64,000 nt of DNA from Sialis fuliginosa (lineage: Eukaryota; Arthropoda; Insecta; Megaloptera; Sialidae). The position numbers and the translations under genes are program-made. Shown here in pieces: positions 14,160 through 25,300 of the stretch (positions within the stretch are counted from its first letter, which is position 1; each line of letters begins with the position of its first letter). The notes under the pieces are model-generated. The model ran no database searches and had not been told where the DNA came from. It saw nothing but the letters and a program-made list of their open reading frames with translations. The stretch covers positions 12,808,761 through 12,872,760 of the forward strand of contig OY540818.1 in NCBI GenBank assembly GCA_961205875.1. The letters run 5' to 3'.

Positions 14160-14290
14160 AATATAATCTATAACATATTTATAAATTAAAAAAAAAAAAA
14201 ACACGTAAATCGGATAAGTGGTTCTCGAGTTATAAGCGCACTAACGGACAGACAGACAGAGAGATATTGATATTTATATCTATTATAGAT
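14160..14290 (-). repeat. Repeat fragment, inverted partner of 23131-23480
   Basis: Contains 'cacgtaaatcggataagtgg', 'ctcgagttataagcgcactaacgg' in part and a 'cagacagacagagaga' tail: the reverse complement of the head of the repeat at 23131. It is probably the 5' end of a dispersed element common in insect genomes. Confidence 0.55.
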
Positions 14291-15255
14291 TATGTGTAAG
14301 TAAATGTTGGAATATGTATTATTTTAACCCTTGGTTAAGACACTGTATTTGATTCGCTATAATTCACGATATCGCAGTAATACACTTCAACTAACTATAA
14401 CTAAGAATATACAAGGAAGTGTTTTTAACAGTTACTCAAAAGGGCGCGTGTATAAATGTTGTTTAAATATTAGTTCTAACAGTTTTTAAAAGAGTAGTTT
14501 ACGTAAGTAATTCGCGCGCCTAACGGAGGGTTAATAATACAAGGTTAAATATTTACTTGTCACCAATACCTACTTACATAATAAAATAATTCTAAAAGTA
14601 AATAAAATTTTAAGGATTTGTGATTTTTATAATGGGCAAAAACGTTTAATTTAATTTTTAATTAAGTTACTTTTAATAATATTATCAAAATTAATATGTA
14701 TGTAGGTACTATTGTATAAGATTAAATAAAATCGATAAAAGTGTTTTATTTAATCTAATAAGATCAAATTCTTGTACAGAAAATTAACTTTTATTGATCT
14801 TTGATTTTTATACTTTCAATTAACTGGTCTGCTTTTGATTAATGAGGGTCGCATTAATGGGATTTATATCCTACATATGATATCCAATAACAATGCATTA
14901 TTAAACCCAAAAGTAGATTCGAGGCGAACGGGGGGCGGGGGAACAATTAGCATTAAAAAGGTTGTAAAATCTCATTAACACAAATATATACCTACAATAC
15001 AATGTATGATATTAGTGCCCCACTAATCGCAAATAGAATAATTAATCGTATAAAATATACATATTCCCATGCAAATAAAATTCAATAAATCATGTAAATA
15101 ATTTTTTTTTCCAAATTCGTTTTTCGTTTTACATTGAGAAACTGTAACAATATGATTAGTTAGACGGTTGGGTTATTGTATAACTATAACAAAATATAAT
15201 AATTATATAAAATAATAATAATAAACACGTAAAAACCGTTATTTAATTCGGGTTC

Positions 15256-15589
15256 ATGTCCGGTATTATAAAGGACCTAACAAAATTTGTTAGCTAGAAA
15301 TTACATTCAAATGGGGTATTAATACTGTACTAGTATCCATGGATTAGTTATGGAATTTAGAGCAGTGACACTTCAACTAATTGTAACACAGTTGGCATCT
15401 TTGACCGTACAAAATAATTTTCATAACATCATCACTGTTTTAATACCGTTTGTATTTACCTTCAACGCGTGCGCGAAACTTGTCAAAGTCATCAACAAAC
15501 TCCAAAATAACTGTCATATAAGTTTGATATCTCAGTTGAAAGTGCTTGTTAGCTAACAAATTTGTTAGGTCCTTTATGATACCGGACAT
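15256..15589. mobile_element. MITE, 'ATGTCCGGTATTATAAAGG' family, copy 1
   Basis: 334 bp element with long terminal inverted repeats starting ATGTCCGGTATtATAAAGGA and continuing into an inner palindrome around 'tttgttagctag'. Another near-identical copy lies at 49882-50215 and a truncated one at 16568-16876. A 68-codon open frame inside is preserved between copies only because the DNA is; it has no protein hallmark. Confidence 0.9.
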
Positions 15590-16567
15590 CAGAGCCGGTA
15601 TCTTTCTACCGACTTTGACTCTACAGCCTTGGTTGTGGGACTGTTATTGAAAATTAAAACTTTTTTAAATTTATTATAGACGGTCACTCTCAAGCTAAAC
15701 ATTTGTTTTGTTTATGCAACACACGAATTGATGTGATATTTAAGTTGCGTTATTTCTTTTATCAAGACAAAATTCATTTTTGTAGTATCAATAAAAAATT
15801 GCAAAATGATTTCTACACATATAAAAAAACTATATTTTAAATAGAGGGCACTAGTTGCTTACACAGTTTTTTTAAGCTTTATTTAGATTTTTTTGTATAG
15901 CATAATAAAATGTTTTTCATATTGTTATATTAGATCATTTTTTATTAGGAAGGAAATTAAAAAAATAATTTCAAATATAACAAATTTAAAATTGATATAT
16001 AAAATTTCATTTAGTTTATTTATTGTGATTTTGTGATATGAATACACGGTCTCAAAACGAGATCGTGACGAGAGTGTCTAAAATTCGGACGAGACGAGAC
16101 CGAGATAATATAAACATTATTTTTTAAACTCGTCGAGTGTTTTTAAATGAAGCTTAATATTTTCCGAGACGAGAGTAGGTACAGTAACACTTTAACGTTG
16201 ATAAATTTACTTTAATTTTAAAAGCATTGTCTCGCTAGACCATAAAAAACAAAAACATTTTCCATGGCTCCATTATCGCGCTTTTCATTTACGCGCTGTT
16301 TTCATGGAACCAATTACTTACGTAAATTATTTGGAATTATAGAATTAGTTAATAATAAATGTTTTATATTGTTTTTAAAAGTATTCCAGTGTTAATTAAT
16401 AGATTAACAAATAAACCTCTATTTGTTTCCATCATCTTATTTACATTCAATTGTAATTTAAAGCATATTATAAATTATTAAATCGACACCTATGGGATAT
16501 ATACATTGAAAATTATATTTGATAAAAGATGGTCGCCATGATGTTTGGTATTTTCTTAATAAGTATA

Positions 16568-16876
16568 ATGTCCGGTATTATAAAGGAGCTAGCAAAATTT
16601 GCTAGCTAGCAAGCACTTTCAAATGGGGTATTAATTCTGTACTAGTATCTATGGATTAGCTTTGGAATTTAGAGCAGTGACACTTCAACTAATTGTAACA
16701 TAGTTGGCATCTTTCACTATGTACAATATAATTTTCATAATATCACCACTGTTTTAATACCGTTGGTATTTACCTTAAACGCGTGCGCGAAACTTGTCAA
16801 AGTCTTCAACAAACTCCAAAGGAACTGCCATATAAGTTTGATATCTCATTTGAAAGTGTTTGCTAGCTAGCAAAAA
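16568..16876. mobile_element. MITE, same family, copy 2, right end missing
   Basis: Matches 15256-15589 over its length but stops at the inner inverted repeat, so the outer 29 bases of the right terminus (ending ..ccggacat) are absent. Its inner repeat reads 'gctagc' where the other copies read 'gttagc' or 'ctaac', on both arms alike. Confidence 0.85.
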
Positions 16877-17159
16877 TAGGTATTGTTATGTTAGTTGGAT
16901 TAAGTAACTTTTTTTCTGTGTACTGGTTTTTAATTAATTAATTTAAGGTTTTTATAACTTCTGTTTACTTACAGTGAAAATCCTTAACCGACCCCTTTCC
17001 CCAGATGGCCAAAGTCCAAATATAATTTTTCTGAATTTTTTTTTAGTAATTATATCCGGTCGATTTGAAGAACTTTAACTGTATTTTATATTTATCTTAT
17101 TCAAAAAATTCAGGATACAAAAATAGGAAAAGGTTTGTGAAAATAAAAAAAAGTTTTTT

Positions 17160-17410
17160 TTATTGATAACACTTTATTATATTATTGAAAAAAATCAGTT
17201 ACAAACAATTGAATTATGGAGTTATATAAAAAGACATCGCCTCAGCTCCTTGGTATGTTGGCACCTTTTAGATTCCTTGTATCCAGAGGCGTCGCTAATA
17301 GAAGTGACACCCGGGGTGGAGATCATGGGTGTCATCCCCCCCCACAAATGTATATATCAGTAGATTTTATTTTTTGCACATTAGGCGGATGTCACCCCCT
17401 GTGAATTTTT
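17160..17410. repeat. Transposable-element-like fragment with C/G tracts
   Basis: A patch of higher GC with 'gtcatcccccccc' and 'gtcaccccctgtgaat' around short open frames. Similar 'ggcgtcgctaat..' sentences are common element tails. No gene is supported. Confidence 0.35.
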
Positions 17411-18647
17411 AACGAACAATAAAAATGTGGCTGTGTTTTTTTTTTACATATATTAGCCCCTGAATGCTTTAAATAACTAAAGAGTAATATACTTTATTTT
17501 TTACTTATGATACGGGTGTATTCCTGGGTTCCCTCTACCCCAATGTTTGTCACAAAAACTTTAAGCGAAATGAAACCCGAAGTCCTCAGTATCATAGTAT
17601 GTGTAAAACCACTTTATTCAAATATGTATGTATTAGGTATATCTTTTGAATTAAAAATATGCATATATGTTTTATAATATCAAAGGTGAATAATCAGTAA
17701 TTAAAATGATATTAAAATTACTTCCTGTAGTTACTGAGACAAATCATTATAATTTTATTACGTTGATTATATTTCATATCGGTTTTATAGTTGTTGCAAA
17801 ATAAATTATTCCCTTATTAAACTATAACATTTTTTTGCTTCCGCATACACTATTTTTTATGGTTTACATTTAAAATGAACTTTAATTCTCTTCCTATTTA
17901 AATGAGCTGGATTTTTTATATGTATATAGTCATTTATTTTGCTGTATTTAATTTTTTCCAATAATTTATCAGATTTTGATGATACTTTATTGGATTTTCT
18001 TTTTAATTTGTGGAATGATATTTTTTTATCGTTGATGACTATTCTAATATGGATATTATTGGCATACCTGTATAAAATTCACGAATTTTAAGGAAATATT
18101 TAAAAGAGTATATCTTCAAGCAAAATTTGAGCATTATATTTATGTCATTTTTTTGTTTACAAGTTATACTCAGTTGCTACAATAATTTCAAAAAATAAAA
18201 TAATACTGAATAATTTTTTAGCTTATAAAATAATTACATTTTTAATTATTTCTGTATATTTAATAAATTAAATTCTTCTGCACATGAATTTGCGTTTCCA
18301 AAGATTATTTAATTATTTTAGACAATAAAAATAATAATTCCATGTTTTGTTAAAAAAATAATTTTATTGATATATAACTATATTATTTATCCACAGAAAA
18401 GGAATGATAGATAGTATTAACAATAATAAATTTGAATACATTTGCTGTGAATTAAAAAAAAAGTATCGAATAGCCAGTAGTCAGTATTGAATCGTCATTA
18501 TTTAAATATCACAGACATTTTGCATCATTTTTTATTTACTTCATCGTACAATAATTAATATATTTTGAAAACCATCTTTGAATTCATAGGGTACAGATAT
18601 TTTAAAGTATAATGAAATGTAATTGATAATCAAATATTAATTTTTTA

Positions 18648-18660
18648 ATGTTTTATTAAC
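18648..18660 (-). terminator. Candidate polyadenylation signal of the Pro/Cys repeat gene
   Basis: On the minus strand AATAAA occurs about 40 bases past the stop codon at 18694-18696. Confidence 0.55.
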
Positions 18661-18693
18661 AATTTTGCGTTCCAGACATTAGAAAGAAATTAT

Positions 18694-21391
18694 TTAACTT
18701 TTGTTGACTTCCGATATCTTTCTACTACCAGGAGGCGTCAATGAAAATCTTGTTGGAGCTATCACTGGTGTCATTCCCATTTGCGGCACATGTTGATACG
18801 ACATTTGTGGTAAGATCATCGGAGGGTGAGGCGGGTACATGATACCATTTATTTTGTTCATTAAACAGCAAAGTGTGGCTTGGCTAACGCAATCTCCTGC
18901 GATTAATCCAGCTGGACCTTGTATGGCTCCTGCACATGAGCCACCAGAACATGGTCCTATTCCGCCCGGCATACCTGGGAAAGCACCTGGCAAACCAGGG
19001 AGTAAACCTGGCATACCTGGGAATTGACCTGGCATACCCGGAAATGGACCTGGCAAACCAGGGAGTAAACCTGGCATACCTGGTAATGGACCTGGTAATC
19101 CTGGGAACACACCTGGCATACCTGGGAACGGACCTGGCATACCTGGGAACGGACCTGGAATACCTGGGAACGGACCTGGCATACCTGGGAACGGACCTGG
19201 CATACCAGGGAAAGGACCTGGCATACCAGGGAAAGGACCTGGCATACCTGGTAATGGACCTGGTAAACCTGGGAATGGACCTGGCATACCTGGGAAAGGA
19301 CCTGGCATACCTGGGAGCAGACCTGGCATACCTGGTAATGGACCTGGTAGACCTGGCATACCCGGCATACCTGGCCAGTGTGAAATACCAGGTTGGAACA
19401 TGTGTGGTGGTAACAATGGTGCAATTGGGGAGTATGGTGGTAAAATTCCTCCAGGTGGTAAAATTCCTCCAGGTGGCAAAATTCCACCAGGTGGTAAAAT
19501 TCCACTAGGTGGTGGATGAGGCCAACCAGGTGATGGTATTAAACTACCAGATGGTGGATATGGTAGAGGAGGCATCCAACCAGGCGGAGGTGGTAACAAA
19601 CCACCAGTGGGTGGATATGGAAGATGAGGCCAACCAGATGGTGGTAACGGCAGATGGGGCAATCCATGTGGTGGCAACGGTAGAGGAGGCATCCATCCAT
19701 GTGGTGGTGAAGGCGGTAATATGCCTGGTGGGTACATTGGTGGGTTTGGTATTATAGGCAGATTACACGGTCCATTACAGCTTCCAGGACCACAGGGCAT
19801 GAAAACATCACAAGAGGGTGGTGGTGGGGGTGGGGGTGGACAGGGTCCAAAGCAACTTCCTGGGCCACAAGGTCTAGATGTATCACAAGGAGGTGCGCAC
19901 GGTCCATTACAGCTTCCAGGTCCACATGGCATGAAACCATCGCACGGAGGCGGAGGTGGCGGTAGAGGTGGACAAGGACCGTTGCAACTTCCGGGGCCAC
20001 AAGGTATGTGCATATTGCAGGGCGGTGGAGGTGGTGGACAAGGCCCATTACAACTACCAGGGCCGCAGGGTATCGCAGGTGAGCAAGGCGGTGGAGGTGG
20101 CGGACATGGGCCATTACAACTACCAGGACCGCAAGGTATTGAATGTGAGCAAGGTGGTGGTGGCGGTGGGCACGGCCCATTACAACTACCAGGGCCGCAT
20201 GGTAGAGACTGGTCGCACACGGGAACAGGGCACGGTCCGTAGCAACTTCCCGGTCCGCACGCGATGCTGCTGTCGCATGGTGGCGGGCAAGGCCCGTTGC
20301 AGCTTCCCGGACCGCACGGTATCTGGTTGTTGCATGACGGTATCGGGACTACCGGTTGTAGTACCGAGTCACAGTTGGCGCACGGAGTACTGCACGCCCC
20401 GCAACAGTTCAAACCTAGAGTTGTCAAGAACTTGGTCGGTGCTGGTACAACCGGTGACGCTTCAAACAAAATGCAATTGTCAGTAAATATGCTTCACAAT
20501 TACTATCAAATAATAACATATACCTGCCATTAACATTCTCTTCCCTTGGCTTGTCTCATCGTGTTTCTTCTCTTCAGAGCCACTGGAGTAATAAGCACGA
20601 GTGGTATCATTACTTTTACTTGAATTAGGTAATGGTTCGGCACTGACCTGTTAACAATAATACTTTTATGTTGATTTACAGAATTAATGCAGGGGTGATT
20701 TTTAATTTAACCCTCAGAGTCTCCTATGGGTCAATTTGACCCATATACCGACTTTGACCGAGAATAGCGCTCAGGTATTTAAAAAAAGGCGGTACCACAG
20801 TATCATAAAGTTACATATTTTTCATGAAATTACATTTAAAAAATATATTTTTTTTGCGATTTTTTTTAAGTATGTTGAATATTTCAAAAAGATACTTGTT
20901 ATATACTTATAAATTCATTTAACATGGTACAAAGTATACCTCTGAATTGTGGTAAGTCAAAAAGTTCCGCAGTTGCGAAATTATAGGCGGTCAAAAGAGA
21001 ACAGGGTCAGATTGACCCAGATTGTACGCGATGATCGAAAAAATAGATGTGTACTTTGAGGGTTAAATTATATTTTATCTAATTTTTAATAAAAATTTTC
21101 TTTCTTATTGTAAGAATTATAATGAATACTTATAATATACATATATTATATTTAAATTAATTTTACAAATATTTAATTTTGATGAAACAATTTTTTTTTA
21201 AATAATGAAATGGTAGTAATTTTGAAAGAATATATCGTATCGGTATCATATTATTGATATTTGATTTATTTTTATTGTATTTCAGTGTATCGATTATTAT
21301 TTCGTTGATATTCTAGGAATAGCTAGTACTTTTGACTTACATGTGTTGAATAAACCACAGCTGCAAAAATCAGATAAATTCTCAGCAGCAT
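18694..21391 (-). CDS. Secreted Pro/Cys/Gly tandem-repeat protein, 646 residues, family not recognised
   Basis: Coding exons, in transcript order: 21341-21391, 20524-20647, 18694-20459. Phases agree at both junctions and donors and acceptors are canonical (introns 693 and 64 bp). Exon 1 encodes a signal peptide ([17 protein letters not shown]..) with likely cleavage after VSA at the start of exon 2. Exon 2 adds a charged linker ending in a dibasic KR, which may mark a propeptide. Exon 3 carries (i) a Cys-rich lead-in; (ii) nine 16-residue units of pattern C-x5-CGPGSC-[NYF]-GPC, roughly residues 100-300, joined by polyproline linkers; (iii) a Pro-rich part with LPPxGW-like motifs; (iv) GILPPGG four times; (v) about 18 heptads of the type MPGPFPG; (vi) a Cys-containing tail with [11 protein letters not shown] and a basic end. 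Composition suggests an extracellular structural material (cuticle, silk, egg coat or cement), but that is inference. An out-of-frame ATG lies 7 bases upstream of the chosen start; only the chosen frame gives a signal peptide that splices into exon 2. Confidence 0.85.
18965..19375 (-). repeat. Coding tandem repeat: PG-rich heptads
   Basis: About 18 tandem 21-base units encode variants of M-P-G-P-F-P-G, with M/L/I, P/L/V/Q/A and F/L alternating at fixed positions. Third positions are also strongly conserved between neighbours, which points to slippage or unequal exchange. The continuous open frames on the plus strand here and at 19509-20533 are mirror images of this repeat and not genes. Confidence 0.85.
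19765..20350 (-). repeat. Coding tandem repeat: nine four-cysteine units
   Basis: Nine units of the pattern C-x5-C-x4-C-x3-C with invariant CGPGSC and GPC, separated by linkers of 3 to 9 prolines. The spacing of the cysteines is identical in every unit; only the four residues before the second cysteine vary. Confidence 0.88.
20711..21062. mobile_element. piggyBac-like MITE in the first coding intron of the repeat-protein gene
   Basis: 352 bp, beginning CCCTCAGAGT and ending ACTTTGAGGG, flanked by TTAA at 20707-20710 and 21063-21066. Subterminal 'gggtcaatttgaccc' and 'gggtcagattgaccc' repeats are present at both ends. No coding capacity. Different terminal sequence from the TTAA element at 4572-4910, so a separate family. 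Confidence 0.8.
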
Positions 21392-21705
21392 TTTTCATTA
21401 AAAATCTGAAATTAAACAAAAGTATGTTTATATCAACAATTAATTTAAACACAATAAATTTTATGGTATGCCCCTTAAAAACAAACAACGTTAAAAATGA
21501 ACTAGTGTATCAATTGTAATTATTTCTATTTATTCCTATTTTAAACTAAATGTATTATTGTATTTAACAATCTTAATAACGGAATCAGTTTATTTTAATT
21601 TTCAATAGTTAATAAAAATTACAGATAAATATTTTAAATAACAAAAAGGTAATTATTTCAACTAGGTATTTATAAAAAACAAAACACTTTCTATAGTTAA
21701 CTTAC

Positions 21706-21788
21706 AATAGCTGCCTTAACTGATAAGTTTTCAATATTCTATTTTTCACTGTTCATCTGTTCCAGAATTTTTGCAACTTCTTTAGACT
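21706..21788 (-). other. Candidate noncoding 5' exon of the repeat-protein gene
   Basis: The ATG exon of the gene begins after a clear acceptor (..ttaatttcag at 21406-21408), so an upstream noncoding exon is required. This 83-base block has an acceptor on its 5' side (ttttag) and a strong donor, ATT|gtaagt, on its 3' side. Its short open stretch (SKEVAKILEQMNSEK then stop) may be chance. Confidence 0.4.
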
Positions 21789-22230
21789 CTAAAACATTAT
21801 AAAAAGACTACATTAAAATTCATCAAGTAAAATAGATAGATGTATAATTTTTTTTTAATGTGGTTTATACTATATATTATTATTATTATTATATTCAACT
21901 ATAAACTAAAACCAAAAATTTGTTGATTGGTTAAAACACAAATATATAAAAATATGTGTAACAATTTACAACAATAGAACATCAACAATAATTTAACAAA
22001 ATGATAAAATCCAACACTGAGCACATTTAATTTAAAAAAAAGCACTTCATATTTTCCAAAATGGCGTCGCTATTGTTATCGAAAAACAAATGAAGAAATA
22101 CATACATCACTGAACACAATGAAGAAAAATTTCGATTGTCGTGTAAAAATTTTTTTACGTTGACAATTGTTGTGTTATGTTTTTTTGTACTTATTTTTTC
22201 CTTTGCCGTTTTTGAGTACGCGACACTCAC

Positions 22231-22380
22231 CTGTAACCTAGTTAGGTTGTTATAAAGTTGCTAACTGCCCGACTGTATTCCCTCAGCATCAGTTTTTATT
22301 CGCCACTATCAAAGATTTGTTCCAACGATTTCAGAAGTCTTTCCACGCTACCCAAACTTTTAAACAATTCGCCATGACAG
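22231..22380 (-). other. Candidate first noncoding exon
   Basis: On the minus strand the block ends in a near-consensus donor, CAG|gtgagt (22228-22233). It contains several short upstream open frames and no long one, as expected for a 5' UTR. Its 5' limit is a guess. It could instead belong to an unrelated small transcript. Confidence 0.3.
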
Positions 22381-25300
22381 GTACACAGTAAAAATTAAAA
22401 ATATTCTGGTGGATACATTGGCGTAGTGTGTTATCACTCAAGAGGGGTTATTTTACTTTAGTCATTTTAATTATTTTGGTTGTATCGTTTTCAATTAATT
22501 ATCAAACAATTTAAAAAATAAATATGTTTAACTAACTAAAATTAATTTCATTTAAAATTTTTAAAGAAAACATATAAAGAAAATTACGAAATTGAATCGT
22601 TGTTTTTGAAAGAAAAATAAGTTCATAAATTTTAGTTTCTAGGTATTTAAAGTTTTGTGTTTATACATACTCACAAAAAAGGCCTTGTAAACTTAACTAT
22701 GTTTTTCTTACGTTTGTAGCAAAAAAGAATTATATCAATTTTGAGAACTGTAATAAAGTTTAATTTTGTAGATCAGACTTTCCTCTTCAATATTCTTTTT
22801 TGTATCTTGATCAAGTTATGAAGAAAAGACTTTCAGGTTTCCAAGTTTTAGACATTCAAAGTTAAAAGTGTAGTTTTTGCTTTGATCGCAGATAATTCGG
22901 TCAAAAATGGTCTTATAGCGAAAAAAAGTAAATTGAAGAGAAATGTCTGATCTATTAAATTTGATAAAAATATTATTAACTCGTGGCGGTTTTCAAAATT
23001 GATTTAAATTTTCTATTTTTTGCATTTTTTGACGATAGCAAAAATATGTAAAAAAAAACAGTCCAGCTAAGAGTACAATACCTATTTTTGTGGGCCTGTG
23101 TTATCGTAGAGCAATAATAGAAAGCTAATATAGCCTCATCTATGTATATTATAAAACGCAACGTCTCTCTGTCTGTCTGTCCATACGCTTATCACTCGAG
23201 AACCACTTATCCGATTTACGTGTTTTTTTTTATTCATAGATATGTTCTTTACTCAGGTTTTAGTTTATATTTTGTTACGTTAAATAATATAAATAATAAG
23301 TAGTGATGATAATAATAAATCAAGTCGGAAAAAAAAATTCCGCCATTCCAGCGCACTCTTTGGCAATGCCGAAACCATTAAATATTGAACAATATAATGT
23401 GGTAAAAAATCGTGTATATTTTTCAAAAATCCTAAACAATAATTCCGTGGTCCACGAGAGCGAAGCCGTGGGCAGTTTTAACCCTCCATTCCTCAACACT
23501 TAAATACAATAGCACAATAAGTGACAATATATGTACGTATATATATTATTATTATTTGCGACACAGTTGCTACATTTATATTTTATTTTATTATTATTTT
23601 TCTAATATTTTAATTTTAATGTACTGCCAATGAACTAGGATGATATTTGTTATGAAAGGTTCATTTATTGCTATTCAAAATTACTTACAACAAATTGGCA
23701 AAACAAATAAAGTATTTCCAATTAAAACAATATTTGATTTCTATTTTAGATATTCCGAATTTTTTTATTTATGGGTATAAATAAAGAATATTATTCCCCG
23801 AATTTGATTAGCATCGATATAGAATTAGTAACAATAATTTTTGTATTATATTTCTGTTCTGATGGTCTATTTTAAATTTGAAAGTAATTAATTGTATTTT
23901 TATTAGTGTAACATAATGTTTTTGATCCGTACACATCCAATTTAATATAAAAATAAATACCACATATTTGAAATATTTTATTCTCTTCAATATTTCCTTG
24001 TTTAACATTTAAATCTTTGTTCTTAAGATCGTTTTGTATGTAATAAAATGTTATAATACTTTTTTTATTTCAATTAATAATTTTTCATGGGAAATTCATT
24101 CATTTAATCAATATATTTCCGTAATAAAAAAATCTGTAAACATTGTATATAATAAGTTCATTTCGATTTCAGCGAGTTCATCAGAAAATAATAATAAAGC
24201 ATATTAGTTGATTTTCCATAAATTTTCATTTCTTATGCAAATTTGCGAACGAATTTTCGTGATAGTGTTTGGCTAAATTGAAAAAGAAAAATGTTTGTGG
24301 AATTGCTTCCTTGTTTATGTATTACGTAAACTCTAAAATTATTTAAAATTCTAAATTACGTTAATCATTTTTATAGTCGTTCAAATTTCATGGGATATTT
24401 TCCATCATTCTTATTTTCTAGAAATTAACAGCTTCATTATTTATAAAAAACAAAAACAGACGTCAATGAATTTTTATCGTTTATTAATCACTTCACTTTT
24501 TTTTCAAATTGCAGCAATTATTTATTTATAATATTCATTTTATGCTAAAAATAATATTAACAAAAAACTGATAAAATTATTTTGTTAATATTTCTAAATA
24601 TTTTTTAAATTAGAGTAAGGTTAACTGTGAAAAAAATTCATAAGTTCTTATAATAAAATAATATTTTTAATTGTATAAACATATATTTTTTAATCTTTTG
24701 CGGCATATCTAGAATTTTTCGCGGCACACAGTTTGGCAGTTACTGGTGAATTCAGCACTCATTTTGCCCTTTATAAGTACTGTAAGATATATGTATTTAA
24801 TAATATCAGGGTGGGTAGGAATCTTGATAATTCAGTCCAGCACTGAAAATATTCATTTTTTGTAACAAAATGATTTTATGATTATCAAAAAAAGTAATAC
24901 AAATATTAATAACTTCAATTGTTTAATATCAATATATTAATTGTGAACAAGATTAAAATTAACAATTTGCAACGTTGATTACGAAATGTATCACAAGCTG
25001 TAAATTTGTTATTTATTGTATACAAAATCCTTGTATTTACTTTATTACTAAAAAATATGGCATCTTAATATGCGTAATATAGGTTATTGCTTCTGATTTT
25101 GTGAAGTAACAAAATAACTAATAAATTTGAATTTGAATACAATTAAAAATAAAAAGGCCAAGTACGCACATGATAGGGTTCCGAGGTCATTCTTTCAAAA
25201 TTAACTACATTTCTACAATATAAAGTAAAAAAGATTCTACAGTGTTAGTGTTCACGTTACAATTTTCATTGAAAGTAATAATTAAAAGCTACATTCTGTA

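Larger units (their letters stand above)
5060..18693. other. Gene-poor, repeat-rich interval
   Basis: No convincing gene in 13.6 kb. Besides the MITEs listed separately it holds three 'acagggtg' element ends (about 5557, 6974 and 10259), a 120 bp segment at 7325-7440 repeated inverted at 10928-11040, a C-rich tract near 10490, repeat fragments at 11190-11345, 12205-12400 and 13845-14100, and GACGAGA-type repeats at 16050-16180. The few open frames of 60-87 codons have no recognisable domain and fall in repeats. Confidence 0.7.

Noticed and set aside
15350-15556. 68-codon frame (MEFRAVTLQLIV..) with a near copy at 49976-50182
   Set aside because: It lies wholly inside a 334 bp MITE and is similar between copies only because the element is; the truncated third copy does not keep it.
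18839-20533. Several long plus-strand open frames rich in Gly, Leu-Pro-Gly-Pro-Gln-Gly or Leu-Ala-Tyr-Leu
   Set aside because: They are antisense shadows of the minus-strand Pro/Cys/Gly repeat exon; the minus-strand frame has a signal peptide and consistent splicing.
22231-22380. Small protein GELFKSLGSVERLLKSLEQIF.. on the minus strand
   Set aside because: The frame has no ATG after its upstream stop and no acceptor serves it; the block is better explained as a noncoding 5' exon.
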